Positions 15,041 to 23,297 of a stretch of DNA of 64,000 nt are shown in pieces; position 1 is the stretch's first letter; every line of letters starts with the position of its first letter. Source of the stretch: JAJAZB01 sp965249815 (GTDB lineage Bacteria; Bacteroidota; Bacteroidia; Cytophagales; Spirosomataceae); contig CBDFMV010000003.1 in assembly GCA_965249815.1 (NCBI GenBank), forward strand, positions 372,001 through 436,000, written 5' to 3'. The position numbers were made by a program, and so were the translations under genes. Under the pieces are notes generated by a model. The model ran no database searches and had not been told where the DNA came from. It was given only the letters and a program-made list of their open reading frames with translations.

Positions 15041-17113
15041 TTGCCTATGCTCCGCCTCGATCCGCACGCCCCCGCCAACGCCCTCAACAAAGCCTACCTC
15101 AAGCAGAAACCCACCCGCGAGCAAATCGAGGTCTTCAAGGGCCAGGCCCGCCGCCTGTTTGAGCGGGCCAAAGCCGCCGAGCAGCACCACGAAACCGAAG
15201 AAAACTTCAAGAACCTCTTCGCCGACTTCCTCAAGGGCGCGTGGTACGGCGAGCGCTACGAACTCAATACGAAGGGGCGGCAGGACCTCGTCATTCACAA
15301 CGGGCGGAGCGCCAAAGACCCCGTGGGGGTGGTCATCGAGGCCAAACGACCCGCCAACAAAAGCGAAATGATCACCCTCGACAGGCCCAACGCCCGCGCC
15401 CTCCACGAACTGCTCCTCTACTACCTCCGCGAACGCCACGACGTGGGCAACGCCGCCATCAAGCACCTCGTCGTGACCGATTCCTACGCGTGGTATATCT
15501 TCGACGGGGTGTGGTTTGAGCAGCACGTGGGCCGCGACACCAACCTCCGCAAAACGTACGCCGCTTACAAGGCCGGGGGCCACGACACACGCTATTTCTA
15601 CGACGTGATCGCCACGAATTTCTTCAACCAACTGACCGACCCCGTGCCCGTCACGCACTTCGACCTGCGTACGGTGCGGGGCGTCATGGAAAACGCCGAC
15701 CCCGCCGACGACCTCCGGCTGATTCCCTTCTTTAAAATCCTCTCGCCGGAGCATTTGCTTTCGCAGCCCTTCCAGAACGACAGCAACAGCCTCAACCGAG
15801 AATTTTACAACGAACTGCTGCACCTGCTCGGCTTGGAAGAAGTGAAAGACGGCGGCAAAAAGCTCATCCACCGCCCCACCGAGGACTCGGGACGCCGCTA
15901 CGGGGGGAATTTTCTCGAAAACACCCTCAACATCCTCCGCCAGCAGGACAAGCTCGCCGAAGTGCCCAACCCCGCCGAATACGGTGCTACCCCCGACCAG
16001 CAACACGAAGGCATCGCCCTCGATTTGTGCATCACCTGGCTCAACCGGATTCTTTTCCTCAAACTCCTCGAAGGCCAGCTTCTGGCCTACCACCAGGGCA
16101 ACGCCGCCTACGCCTTCGTCAACGGCGAAACCTTGCCCGAGTTCGACCAGGTGCAGGAGCTGTTTTTCGAGGTGCTGGCCAAAGAACCCAACGAACGCCC
16201 CGAGCCGGTGCGCACCCGCTACGCCCGCGTGCCGTACCTCAACAGTTCGCTGTTTGAACCAACGCCCCTGGAGCGAAAAACCCTTTTTATCTCCGCCCTC
16301 AAAGATTCGCTCTCGCTGCCCGTGTACGCGCAGACCGTACTGCGCGACGAGAGCGGCAAACGACGCGCCGGTACGCTCGAACCCCTCGACTACCTGCTCC
16401 GTTTCCTCAACGCCTACGACTTTGCCTCCGACGGCAGCGCCGCCATTCAGGAACAGAACAAGACCCTCATCAACGCCTCGGTGCTGGGGCTGATTTTCGA
16501 GAAAATCAACGGCTACCGCGACGGTTCGTTTTTCACGCCGGGCTTCATCACCATGTACATGTGCCGCCAGACCCTCCGGCGGGCCGTGGTGCAACGATTC
16601 AACGAAGCCTACGGGTGGGATTGCGCCGACTTCGACACCCTCACCGACCGACTCGATGCCCACAAACCCGACGTACGCGCCGCCGCCAACGCGCTCATCG
16701 ACGGGCTGCGCATCGTGGACCCGGCGGTGGGTAGCGGGCACTTTCTGGTGAGCGCACTCAATGAACTGCTGGTTATCAAACACGACCTCAAAATCCTGCA
16801 ATACCACGACAACGGCCACCGCGCCAAAGAATTTAACCTGGTGGTGGACAACGACGAACTCGTCGTGACCGACGACTCGGGCGCGCTCTTTGAGTACCAC
16901 GCTCCCCACCCTGGCGGTCCGCGTACGGAAAACCAGCGCTTTCAGGAAACCCTTTTTCACGAAAAGAAAAACCTCATCGAGAACTGTCTCTTCGGGGTGG
17001 ATATCAACGCCAACTCCGTCAAAATTTGCCGCCTCCGGCTTTGGATCGAATTGCTCAAAAACTCTTTTTACAAAGTAGCCGCAAGTGGAGCGGTGGTTAT
17101 GGCTCTGCTCTGA
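15041..17113 (+). CDS. Type IIG restriction-modification enzyme, N-terminal part (gene broken by an in-frame TGA)
   Basis: This 690-codon frame holds a PD-(D/E)xK nuclease domain (GRQDLVIH with D80; VVIEAKRP with E98 and K100), a helical linker, and the first half of an Eco57I-type N6-adenine methyltransferase with the AdoMet motif DPAVGSGHFLV (about residue 559). It ends at TGA 17111-17113 in the loop of a perfect hairpin. The same frame continues behind the stop into the rest of the methyltransferase, so the native gene was 15041-18940, about 1,300 codons. The fragment lacks the catalytic NPPY motif. Confidence 0.9.
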   Translation: MPMLRLDPHAPANALNKAYLKQKPTREQIEVFKGQARRLFERAKAAEQHHETEENFKNLFADFLKGAWYGERYELNTKGRQDLVIHNGRSAKDPVGVVIEAKRPANKSEMITLDRPNARALHELLLYYLRERHDVGNAAIKHLVVTDSYAWYIFDGVWFEQHVGRDTNLRKTYAAYKAGGHDTRYFYDVIATNFFNQLTDPVPVTHFDLRTVRGVMENADPADDLRLIPFFKILSPEHLLSQPFQNDSNSLNREFYNELLHLLGLEEVKDGGKKLIHRPTEDSGRRYGGNFLENTLNILRQQDKLAEVPNPAEYGATPDQQHEGIALDLCITWLNRILFLKLLEGQLLAYHQGNAAYAFVNGETLPEFDQVQELFFEVLAKEPNERPEPVRTRYARVPYLNSSLFEPTPLERKTLFISALKDSLSLPVYAQTVLRDESGKRRAGTLEPLDYLLRFLNAYDFASDGSAAIQEQNKTLINASVLGLIFEKINGYRDGSFFTPGFITMYMCRQTLRRAVVQRFNEAYGWDCADFDTLTDRLDAHKPDVRAAANALIDGLRIVDPAVGSGHFLVSALNELLVIKHDLKILQYHDNGHRAKEFNLVVDNDELVVTDDSGALFEYHAPHPGGPRTENQRFQETLFHEKKNLIENCLFGVDINANSVKICRLRLWIELLKNSFYKVAASGAVVMALL

Positions 17114-17135
17114 GCCATAACCACCGCTCCACTTG
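17082..17135. repeat. Perfect 24-bp inverted repeat with a 6-nt loop inside the restriction gene
   Basis: The left arm 17082-17105 (starts CAAGTGGAGCGG, ends TATGGCTC) and right arm 17112-17135 pair without a mismatch. The loop 17106-17111 is TGCTCT, and its last T begins the stop codon TGA. The 54-bp element is 18 codons long and keeps the frame. It lies between the conserved WIELLKNSFYK and LETLPNLDINIKTGNSL, where related enzymes have only a few variable residues, so it looks like an insertion or a template-switch product. Confidence 0.95.
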
Positions 17136-17188
17136 AACTCGAAACCCTGCCCAACCTCGACATCAACATCAAAACTGGCAACAGCCTC

Positions 17189-18940
17189 GTGAGCCGGGTG
17201 CGGCTCGACCAGTCGTTTAGCACCAAAGACCTCAAGGCCCGCCGCCTGATGACCGACAGCGTGGCCCGCTACCGCCTCGTGGTGCAGCTCTACAAAACCA
17301 CCCGCGACAAAGCCGTAAAGCGGGCCGTGGAAAAGGAAATTGGGGAGTTGAAAACGCGCCTCTCGACGCTCAGTTTTGCCGACGACCCCGAACAGGTACG
17401 CCTGCGCAAACTCAAAAACGACCTCTGGAACCTCTCGATGGACCTCGCCGGGGGCCACGAAGCCCGCATGGAGAGCCTCGGCACCGAGATTACCGCCCTC
17501 GAAGCCACTCAGCAGGCCCGCAACGAAGGGCTATACCGCAACGCCTTCGAGTGGCGCTTCGAGTTTCCCGAAGTGCTCGATGAAGACGGCGGTTTCGTGG
17601 GGTTCGACGTGGTGATTGGGAATCCGCCGTACATCCGGCAGGAAGAACTGGCCGCGTTCAAGGCGTTTTTCCAGAGCCGGTTTAAAACCTACGCCGGTAC
17701 CGCCGACTTGTACGTGTATTTTGTCGAACAGGGCATGAACCTGCTCCGCACCAATGGGCAGTTCATCTACATTTTGCCCAACAAGTGGATGCGCGGCGGC
17801 TACGGTGCCCCGCTCCGCGCCTGGATGAAGCAGCGGGCCATTGTAAGCATTGACGATTTTGGCAGTTTGCCCGTGTTCGACGAAGCCACCACGTACCCCT
17901 GCCTGTTGAGCCTGCAAAACGCCGCCGCCCGCACTACACTCCGGGCCTCGGTGGTCGATACGCTTGTCTTTCCGCAGGGACTCGACGCCTACCTCAGCGT
18001 CCGGCAGCACGACGTACCCACGGAGGCCCTTGCCGATGGCGGCTGGGTGCTCTCCGGCGGCGGCACGCACGCCCTGCTCGACAAGCTGCGTGGGGCCGGG
18101 AAACCGTTGAAAGAGTACGTGGACAACAAAATTTTTTACGGCATCAAAACGGGCCTCAACGAAGCCTTTGTGATTGACGCCGCGACGCGCCAACGGCTGA
18201 TTAACGAAGACCCCCGCAGCGCCGAAGTCATCAAACCCTTCCTGGCGGGTCGCGACATCAAGCGCTACCAGACGCCGAAGAGCGATAAGTTTTTGATTTT
18301 GGTTGAACGGGGCAGGAGTAGCGGCGAAGTTCGGAAGGCAAAAGGCAGTAAGACCGTCAGTCACGACGAAGCCGAAAGCTGGTTTTGCAAAACCTACCCG
18401 GCGATTTATGATTTTTTAAAACTCCACGAAGAAAAAGCCCGTGCAAGGGCCGATAAAGGGGAATATTGGTGGGAATTGCGGGCTTGTGATTACTATGAGG
18501 AGTTTGAAAAGCCGAAGATCATTATTCCTGCAATCGTTAAATCTCCTGAAAACGAGTGGGATGAAGTTGGCTTTTATAGCAATGACAAAACGACCATTAT
18601 TTCTACGAATGAAAAGTATGTGTTGGCGGTATTGAACTCAACCATCGCTGACTTTTTCATGCAGCAGATTTCTGCAACCAAGCAGGGTGGCTTTTTTGAA
18701 TACAAACCTGTCTATTTAGCCCAGTTTCCGATTCCTAAAATAAGTGATTTTGAAAAACGGGAAGTAGAAAACTTGGTTGAAACCATCCTCGCCGCCAAGA
18801 AAGCCGACCCCACCGCCGATACCCACGCGCAGGAAGCGGAGATCGACGCCCTCGTGTACCGGCTCTACGGCCTAACCAACGAGGAAATCGCCCTCGTGGA
18901 AGGCCGCCCCACCCCCACCGATGTTGAAACCGCCGCGTAG
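17189..18940 (+). CDS. Type IIG restriction-modification enzyme, C-terminal part
   Basis: In-frame continuation of the same gene (open from 17114; first usable start GTG 17189). It has a coiled segment, the methyltransferase catalytic motif VVIGNPPYIRQ (about residue 860 of the whole protein), and a TaqI-like target-recognition region from about residue 1,050 (IKPFLAGRDIKRYQ). Between about 18400 and 18790 the DNA is clearly AT-richer than on both sides; this is the target-recognition domain, so it was probably exchanged by recombination. The end (NEEIALVEG) is host-like again. Alone the fragment lacks the AdoMet motif and nuclease. Confidence 0.88.
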   Translation: MSRVRLDQSFSTKDLKARRLMTDSVARYRLVVQLYKTTRDKAVKRAVEKEIGELKTRLSTLSFADDPEQVRLRKLKNDLWNLSMDLAGGHEARMESLGTEITALEATQQARNEGLYRNAFEWRFEFPEVLDEDGGFVGFDVVIGNPPYIRQEELAAFKAFFQSRFKTYAGTADLYVYFVEQGMNLLRTNGQFIYILPNKWMRGGYGAPLRAWMKQRAIVSIDDFGSLPVFDEATTYPCLLSLQNAAARTTLRASVVDTLVFPQGLDAYLSVRQHDVPTEALADGGWVLSGGGTHALLDKLRGAGKPLKEYVDNKIFYGIKTGLNEAFVIDAATRQRLINEDPRSAEVIKPFLAGRDIKRYQTPKSDKFLILVERGRSSGEVRKAKGSKTVSHDEAESWFCKTYPAIYDFLKLHEEKARARADKGEYWWELRACDYYEEFEKPKIIIPAIVKSPENEWDEVGFYSNDKTTIISTNEKYVLAVLNSTIADFFMQQISATKQGGFFEYKPVYLAQFPIPKISDFEKREVENLVETILAAKKADPTADTHAQEAEIDALVYRLYGLTNEEIALVEGRPTPTDVETAA

Positions 18941-18970
18941 CCGACCATTCCACCCCGCTAACCCTGCGGC

Positions 18971-19222
18971 GAGCGTCTTCTCGCTTGCGGAACACGTCTT
19001 CCATCCTGCAGGAAGCGTCTTCACGGTTGCGACGAGCATCTGCAACCTTACAGGGAGCATCTTCATTGTTGCGACGGGCGTCCGCACAGTTGCGAAAGCC
19101 TTCCGCATTGTTGCGGAGTGCGTCCGCATTGTTGCGACGAGCATCCGCACAGTTGCGAAACGTGAACGCACACTTGCAACGAGCGAACGCACACTTGCGG
19201 AAGGTGAACGCAACCCGATGCC
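18971..19222. repeat. 21-bp tandem repeat array A (about 12 units)
   Basis: Eleven to twelve diverged units of exactly 21 bp run from GAGCGTCTTCTCGCTTGCGGA (about 18971) to 19222, with the approximate consensus GAGCGTCCGCACTGTTGCGAC. Nearly all keep TTGCGA or a close variant at the same place. As 21 is a multiple of 3, several frames on both strands are open; they encode heptads such as LRRASAQ, but codon use and sequence give no sign of a gene. The array lies between the restriction gene and the response regulator. There are no spacers, so this is not CRISPR. Confidence 0.9.
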
Positions 19223-19327
19223 CCTCGACGACGCGGCGGGGAGGCGCTGCTTTTCCTGAAATCCCGAACAACTTAGGGGAAGCAGGGGTAATTTGCCGTC
19301 GTCAAAACCTCCACCACCTATCACGCT

Positions 19328-20014
19328 ATGCCCCACCCCGCCCGAATCCTGGTCGTGGAAGACGACGCCAAAGTGCTGGCTTTTCTGAAAAAAGGCCTTG
19401 AAACGCAGGCCTACGCGGTGGAGACCGCCGCCGATGGCCGCGAAGGCGAACGGCGGCTGGCTACCCAGCGCTATGATCTGGTCATTCTCGACCTTAACCT
19501 GCCGCACGTCAGTGGCCTCGAACTCGCCGCCCGGCTCCGCCAGCGCGACCCCGACCTGCCCGTGCTCATGCTCACTGCCCTGGGCACCACCGCCGACAAA
19601 CTGGCGGGTTTCGAGGCCGGGGCCGACGATTATTTGGTCAAACCCTTCGAGTTCGTGGAATTGCTGGCCCGTGTGAAGGCGCTGCTCAAACGCGCCGCGC
19701 CCGCCGAAGCCACGCCCAACCTGCGCGTCGCCGATCTTGAACTCGATTTGGCCGAAAAAGTGGCCCGCCGCGCCGGGCAGGTCATCGAGCTCACCGCCCG
19801 CGAGTTTCGCCTGCTCGAGTACCTGCTGCGCAACCGGGGCCGGGTGGTCTCGCGGATGGACATCGCCGAGGCCGTCTGGGATATCAATTTCGACACCGGT
19901 ACCAACGTCATCGACGTGTACATCAACTACCTCCGCAAGAAAATTGACCGCGACGCCCCCGTCAAACTCATCCACACCGTGGTGGGCATGGGGTATATGC
20001 TAAAAGAGAAGTAG
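19328..20014 (+). CDS. OmpR/PhoB-family response regulator
   Basis: The 228-residue protein has a receiver domain with the acidic pocket (VVEDD), phospho-acceptor D55 (LVILDLNLP), the conserved T and K (LTALG, VKPF), and a C-terminal winged helix (about residues 130-226, ending IHTVVGMGYMLKEK). It forms a pair with the histidine kinase that starts 97 bp downstream, in the style of CusR/CusS. Two operators with four 11-bp-spaced boxes at 21473-21516 and 21845-21888 are the likely binding sites. Its TAG stop lies in a heptamer array. Confidence 0.95.
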   Translation: MPHPARILVVEDDAKVLAFLKKGLETQAYAVETAADGREGERRLATQRYDLVILDLNLPHVSGLELAARLRQRDPDLPVLMLTALGTTADKLAGFEAGADDYLVKPFEFVELLARVKALLKRAAPAEATPNLRVADLELDLAEKVARRAGQVIELTAREFRLLEYLLRNRGRVVSRMDIAEAVWDINFDTGTNVIDVYINYLRKKIDRDAPVKLIHTVVGMGYMLKEK

Positions 20015-20101
20015 TCAGTAGTCAGGAGTCAGGAGTCAGAATCCTGAATCCTGACTACTGAATCCTGAATCCTGACTACTGAATCCTGAATCCTGACTCC
20101 T
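20012..20101. repeat. Heptamer array (AGTCAGG / AATCCTG), inverted, 21-bp higher order
   Basis: The array begins with the stop codon of the response regulator: TAGTCAG TAGTCAGG, AGTCAGG, AGTCAG. It then turns into the inverted form AATCCTG AATCCTG ACTACTG, repeated almost three times, so three heptamers make a 21-bp unit. It can fold into a long hairpin between the regulator and kinase genes and may set their expression ratio. Confidence 0.9.
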
Positions 20102-20111
20102 CCATTCCCCC

Positions 20112-21500
20112 ATGACCATCCGCACCCGCCTCACCCTCCTCTTCACCGCGCTGGTCAGTGCGCTGCTGGGCGTGTTTTGCGTGGTGATTTACGAAGCCGC
20201 CAGCGTGTACCGGCGCGAGGAGTTTTTCGAGCGGCTGCGCGAAGAAGCGCTGACCTCGGCAGAGTTGCTTTTCGGGAAAGAAACCATCTCGCCCGAACTC
20301 TACAAACTCCTCGACAAAAACCACATGACGGTGCTCAACGAGGAAGAAATCATCATTTACAACCACCTCAGCCAGCAGGTGTACGAAAGCGGCACCGACT
20401 ACCTGACCGTGACGAAGGCCACGCTCGACCGCGTCCGGCTCGAAAAAGAGGTGCGTTTGCGCGAGGGCGACCGCGAAATCGTCGGGGTGCTGTTTACCGA
20501 CCGCTACAACCACTTCGTCGTGTTTGCCTCGGCGGTGGACAAATACGGCTTCCGCAAGCAGCGTAACCTGGCGCTCGTGCTGGTGGCCGGTTGGCTGCTG
20601 GGTACGGTCGTGGTGTTTGCAGCCGGGCGGTTTTTTGCGGGAAAATCCCTGCAACCCATCGCGGGTGTCATTGGCCGGGTGGACGCCATCACGGCCTCGC
20701 GGCTCGACCTGCGCCTCGACGAAGGCAACGGTCGCGACGAAATCGCCCAGCTTTCCGGGCGCTTCAACCGCATGCTCGACCGCCTCGAAGAGGCCTTCCG
20801 CACCCAGCGGGCGTTTGTTTCCAACGCCTCGCACGAACTGCGCACCCCCCTGACGGCCATCACCGGGCAAATCGAGGTGGCGCTGCTCTCCGGCGACGAC
20901 CCCGACGAACTCCGCGCTATGCTGCGCTCCATCCTCGACGACGTGCGCCAGCTCACCCGGCTCACCAACGGGTTGCTGAGCCTGGCCGACGTCAGTCTGG
21001 ACGAAACGGCGGTGCCGTTTGCCCCCCTGCAATTCGACGAACTCCTCTGGCAGGTGCGTAGCGAGCTGCTGAAAATGCACCCCACCTACGCCGTGCGCGT
21101 CGAACTCGACGAGCGCGCCGAGTCGGAGGCCGACCTGACCCTGACGGGCAACGAGCCGTTACTCCGCATCGCGCTGCTCAATTTGCTGGAAAACGGCGCA
21201 AAATTTTCGCCCAACGGCACCGTGCGCGTGGTGATGCAGGCTCAACCCGCCGAGTTGCACCTTCAATTTCATAACGACGGCCCGGCCATTCCGTCCGGCG
21301 AGTTGCCCGACATCTTCAAACCGTTCCGGCGAGGCACCAACGCACACAGCGTGGCCGGGCACGGCATCGGGTTGTCGCTCACTGAGCGCATCGTGCGCCT
21401 GCACCGGGGTCGGCTGACGGTGGAATCTGCCGAAGAAACCGGCACCCGTTTCATCCTGACGCTGCCGAGGGGTTCTAATGGCATTCTAACACCCGTTTAA
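20112..21500 (+). CDS. Sensor histidine kinase, partner of the OmpR-type regulator
   Basis: The 462-residue inner-membrane kinase has a first membrane segment (LTLLFTALVSALLGVFCVVIY), a periplasmic sensor of about 130 residues, a second segment (LALVLVAGWLLGTVVVFAAG, about 155-175), a HAMP linker, the phospho-acceptor box FVSNASHELRTPLTAI with H at about 241, and the ATPase with N (LLNLLENGAKFS), G1 and G2 (GHGIGLSL) boxes. The signal is unknown; the layout resembles CusS-type metal or envelope sensors. The 3' end overlaps the first phased operator. Confidence 0.94.
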   Translation: MTIRTRLTLLFTALVSALLGVFCVVIYEAASVYRREEFFERLREEALTSAELLFGKETISPELYKLLDKNHMTVLNEEEIIIYNHLSQQVYESGTDYLTVTKATLDRVRLEKEVRLREGDREIVGVLFTDRYNHFVVFASAVDKYGFRKQRNLALVLVAGWLLGTVVVFAAGRFFAGKSLQPIAGVIGRVDAITASRLDLRLDEGNGRDEIAQLSGRFNRMLDRLEEAFRTQRAFVSNASHELRTPLTAITGQIEVALLSGDDPDELRAMLRSILDDVRQLTRLTNGLLSLADVSLDETAVPFAPLQFDELLWQVRSELLKMHPTYAVRVELDERAESEADLTLTGNEPLLRIALLNLLENGAKFSPNGTVRVVMQAQPAELHLQFHNDGPAIPSGELPDIFKPFRRGTNAHSVAGHGIGLSLTERIVRLHRGRLTVESAEETGTRFILTLPRGSNGILTPV

Positions 21501-21530
21501 TGGCGTTTTAATGACGTAGAGGCACCTTTG
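21473..21530 (+). promoter_or_regulatory. Phased operator 1: four 11-bp boxes and a -7 element
   Basis: Four boxes follow each other at exactly 11 bp: TTCTAATGGCA, TTCTAACACCC, GTTTAATGGCG, TTTTAATGACG (21473-21516). The -7-like CACCTTTG starts at 21523, 17 bp behind the start of the last box. The boxes cover the -33 region, as expected for activation by an OmpR-family regulator, which binds direct repeats one helical turn apart. The first boxes lie in the end of the kinase gene. ATG 21555 follows 25 bp behind the -7 element. Confidence 0.75.
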
Positions 21531-21554
21531 GGCCTTCAAAAAAATGCCTCAGTC

Positions 21555-21872
21555 ATGCCGCGCTTCACGCTCGATTACTCCCGACCGCCGTCCCCTGCCC
21601 GCCGCCGGACCATTTCGCCCCTAAGTTTGCTGGTTTTCTGCCTGATCGTCAACGGCATCGTGCTGGCGGCCCTCTCCCTGCTGCTGGGCCGCGAAAACCG
21701 CCACCTTCGTCGCCAGCGCGACGCCCACGCGCTGCGTTACGATTCGCTGCTGGCCACCAAACTTCACGCCGACCGCCTGTTGTTCAACGCCCGGGCTTTC
21801 CGGGCGGAGCAGAAACCGACTGCCGTTCGTGGCCGTACCGGCATTTCTAATCAACAATTAATTCGGCCTTAA
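21555..21872 (+). CDS. Small membrane-anchored protein, likely target of the two-component system
   Basis: The 105-residue protein has one membrane segment (LSLLVFCLIVNGIVLAALSLLLG, about residues 20-42) with a basic cytoplasmic start and a charged, probably coiled-coil periplasmic part (RENRHLRRQRDAHALRYDSLLA). I use ATG 21555; ATG 21528 lies upstream of or on the expected transcription start. It stands directly behind phased operator 1. Family not recognised. Confidence 0.7.
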   Translation: MPRFTLDYSRPPSPARRRTISPLSLLVFCLIVNGIVLAALSLLLGRENRHLRRQRDAHALRYDSLLATKLHADRLLFNARAFRAEQKPTAVRGRTGISNQQLIRP

Positions 21873-21902
21873 TGCGGCTCTAATTCGGGAAGCGGAGGTT
21901 TG
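21845..21902 (+). promoter_or_regulatory. Phased operator 2: four 11-bp boxes and a -7 element
   Basis: Again four boxes at exactly 11 bp: TTCTAATCAAC, AATTAATTCGG, CCTTAATGCGG, CTCTAATTCGG (21845-21888; the TAA triplets start at 21848, 21859, 21870, 21881). The -7-like GAGGTTTG starts at 21895, again 17 bp behind the start of the last box, the same geometry as operator 1. It should drive the TerB-like gene at 22056, giving a leader of about 145 nt. Confidence 0.75.
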
Positions 21903-21998
21903 CAGCGTGTTCACAAACACACGTTCGATTTCGCCTAACACTAAAACCATCACCAACGGCGACGCGCCCGCTTTCGCCCAACGCGGTGGATTGAACCT

Positions 21999-22050
21999 GT
22001 TCAGGGTTTGGAGTTGCAAGACAACGCTAAACCCTGAATCCTAAACTTAC
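21999..22050. repeat. Heptamer repeat pair (GTTTAGG family), copy 1
   Basis: GTTCAGG GTTTGGA GTTGCAA is followed, inverted, by CGCTAAA CCCTGAA TCCTAAA. The same GCTAAACCCTGAA words recur at 31193-31310 and 34095-34164. It lies in the leader of the TerB-like gene. Confidence 0.7.
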
Positions 22051-22055
22051 CAACC

Positions 22056-22409
22056 ATGCCTCTCCAAGACGTGTACATGGGCCTGGGCAGTGCGGTGTAC
22101 GCCCTGGCCAAGACCGACGGGTGCCTCCAGCCCGAAGAAACCGAAACCGTGAAGCGCGTGCTGGCGCAACACCCCTACGGCGACATCGCCCTGAGCGCCT
22201 ATTCGCTGAAAGAAGCCTACAACGTGCCCGTGGAAGACGCCTACGCGTTTGCCATCCGGCGGTTTACGGCCAATCAGGAAGAACTCGACGAACCGCTCAA
22301 AAAGGAATTCGTCGCCATTCTGGAGGCCGTGGCCCAGGCGCACGACGACATCTCGCGCAAGGAAAGTGCCCTGATTCGCCGGTTCCGGCGCGATCTGCGC
22401 CGATTCTGA
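22056..22409 (+). CDS. TerB-like protein
   Basis: The 117-residue all-helical protein (MPLQDVYMGLGSAVYALAKTDGCLQPEETETVKRVL...) has the TerB/DjlA-N pattern: an acidic D-G motif (KTDGCLQPEE) near residue 21 and a repeated helical half. TerB-like domains bind calcium or sit at the membrane in stress systems. It is probably controlled by phased operator 2. The next gene starts 47 bp behind it. Confidence 0.75.
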   Translation: MPLQDVYMGLGSAVYALAKTDGCLQPEETETVKRVLAQHPYGDIALSAYSLKEAYNVPVEDAYAFAIRRFTANQEELDEPLKKEFVAILEAVAQAHDDISRKESALIRRFRRDLRRF

Positions 22410-22456
22410 TTACGCCAGCCATCCGCCCTGATTCATCCCGGAATTTACCCGAAGTC

Positions 22457-23200
22457 ATGACTTTACGCTCCCTGCGCTACGGACTTTGCTTTCTTTTCTG
22501 CGCCTCCGGTCCCGCCGTTTTCGCCCAGCAAAACCTGTTCAACATTCCCTCCGGCGACATTACGCCCAAAAACAAGGTGTTTTATCAGCACCAGTTCAAC
22601 GTGTACCGGCAACAGTTTGAGTCGAAAGGCCACTTCGTGTACGGCCTGGGCCGGGGCTGGGATGCGGGCCTCAACCTGGTGGGCAAAGGTGCCTATTTTT
22701 CGCCCGAATGGCGGCTGCTTCACAACGACCTGGCCCACCAGGGGGCGCTTTTCCCGGTGCTGATGGGTACGCTGCAAAAGCAGTGGGCGCTGGGCGAACG
22801 GACGTTCCTGAACGTGGGTACGCAGGCGGGCGTCAACCTGAGCCGCCACCTGGAACGCAAGCAGTTGAATTATTTCAACTACGGCCTAATTCACCACCAC
22901 TTCGCGCCGGGCCGCCGGATCATCGTGGGCGGCTACCAGAGCAACCCCATGTTCGTCGGTGAAGGCAACCGGGCGGGCCTGCTGGTCGGCTACGAATGGA
23001 AACTCACCGAAAAATGGTACCTGATGGGCGACTGGCTTTCGGGCCGCAACGACACGGGCGTGGGCGTGATTGGGGCGATGTTCTGGCCCACCAGGCGCCT
23101 GCAATTCTGCGCCGGGGCACTGGTGCCCAACCCGCGCACGCCCAAACCGGCGGGGGTGGTGTTTGAGATCAATTTGTACGGGTGGGATTTAGAGCACTGA
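22457..23200 (+). CDS. Exported protein of unknown function, outer-membrane type
   Basis: The 247-residue protein has a cleavable signal peptide (MTLRSLRYGLCFLFCASGPAVFAQQ) and then alternating strands rich in aromatic residues and glycine (FYQHQFNVYRQQF, HFVYGLGRGWDAGLNL, ALGERTFLNVGTQAGVNL), with an aromatic end. This fits a small outer-membrane beta-barrel. ATG 22457 is chosen because it gives the signal peptide directly. Confidence 0.75.
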   Translation: MTLRSLRYGLCFLFCASGPAVFAQQNLFNIPSGDITPKNKVFYQHQFNVYRQQFESKGHFVYGLGRGWDAGLNLVGKGAYFSPEWRLLHNDLAHQGALFPVLMGTLQKQWALGERTFLNVGTQAGVNLSRHLERKQLNYFNYGLIHHHFAPGRRIIVGGYQSNPMFVGEGNRAGLLVGYEWKLTEKWYLMGDWLSGRNDTGVGVIGAMFWPTRRLQFCAGALVPNPRTPKPAGVVFEINLYGWDLEH

Positions 23201-23297
23201 TGGATTGAAAGAGAGGTGAGGGACGGGGGGAGATTTTTTCCGCCGTGTTATTACCTTGCCGGGTGGGTGATTCCGTAACCAACAACCTTTTTTTACC

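Noticed and set aside
17111..17113. Selenocysteine or other programmed read-through of the TGA in the restriction gene
   Set aside because: The TGA is in the loop of a perfect palindrome that looks inserted, at a place where relatives have a short variable loop; no functional residue is expected there.
14999..17458. 819-codon minus-strand frame opposite the restriction gene
   Set aside because: It is antisense to a gene with clear nuclease and methyltransferase motifs; its Gly/Val/His-rich make-up is the mirror of GC-rich coding DNA.
18735..19401. Open frames on both strands over array A (heptads such as LRRASAQ)
   Set aside because: The 21-bp period keeps several frames open at once; no family, no start region, and three overlapping frames are equally good.
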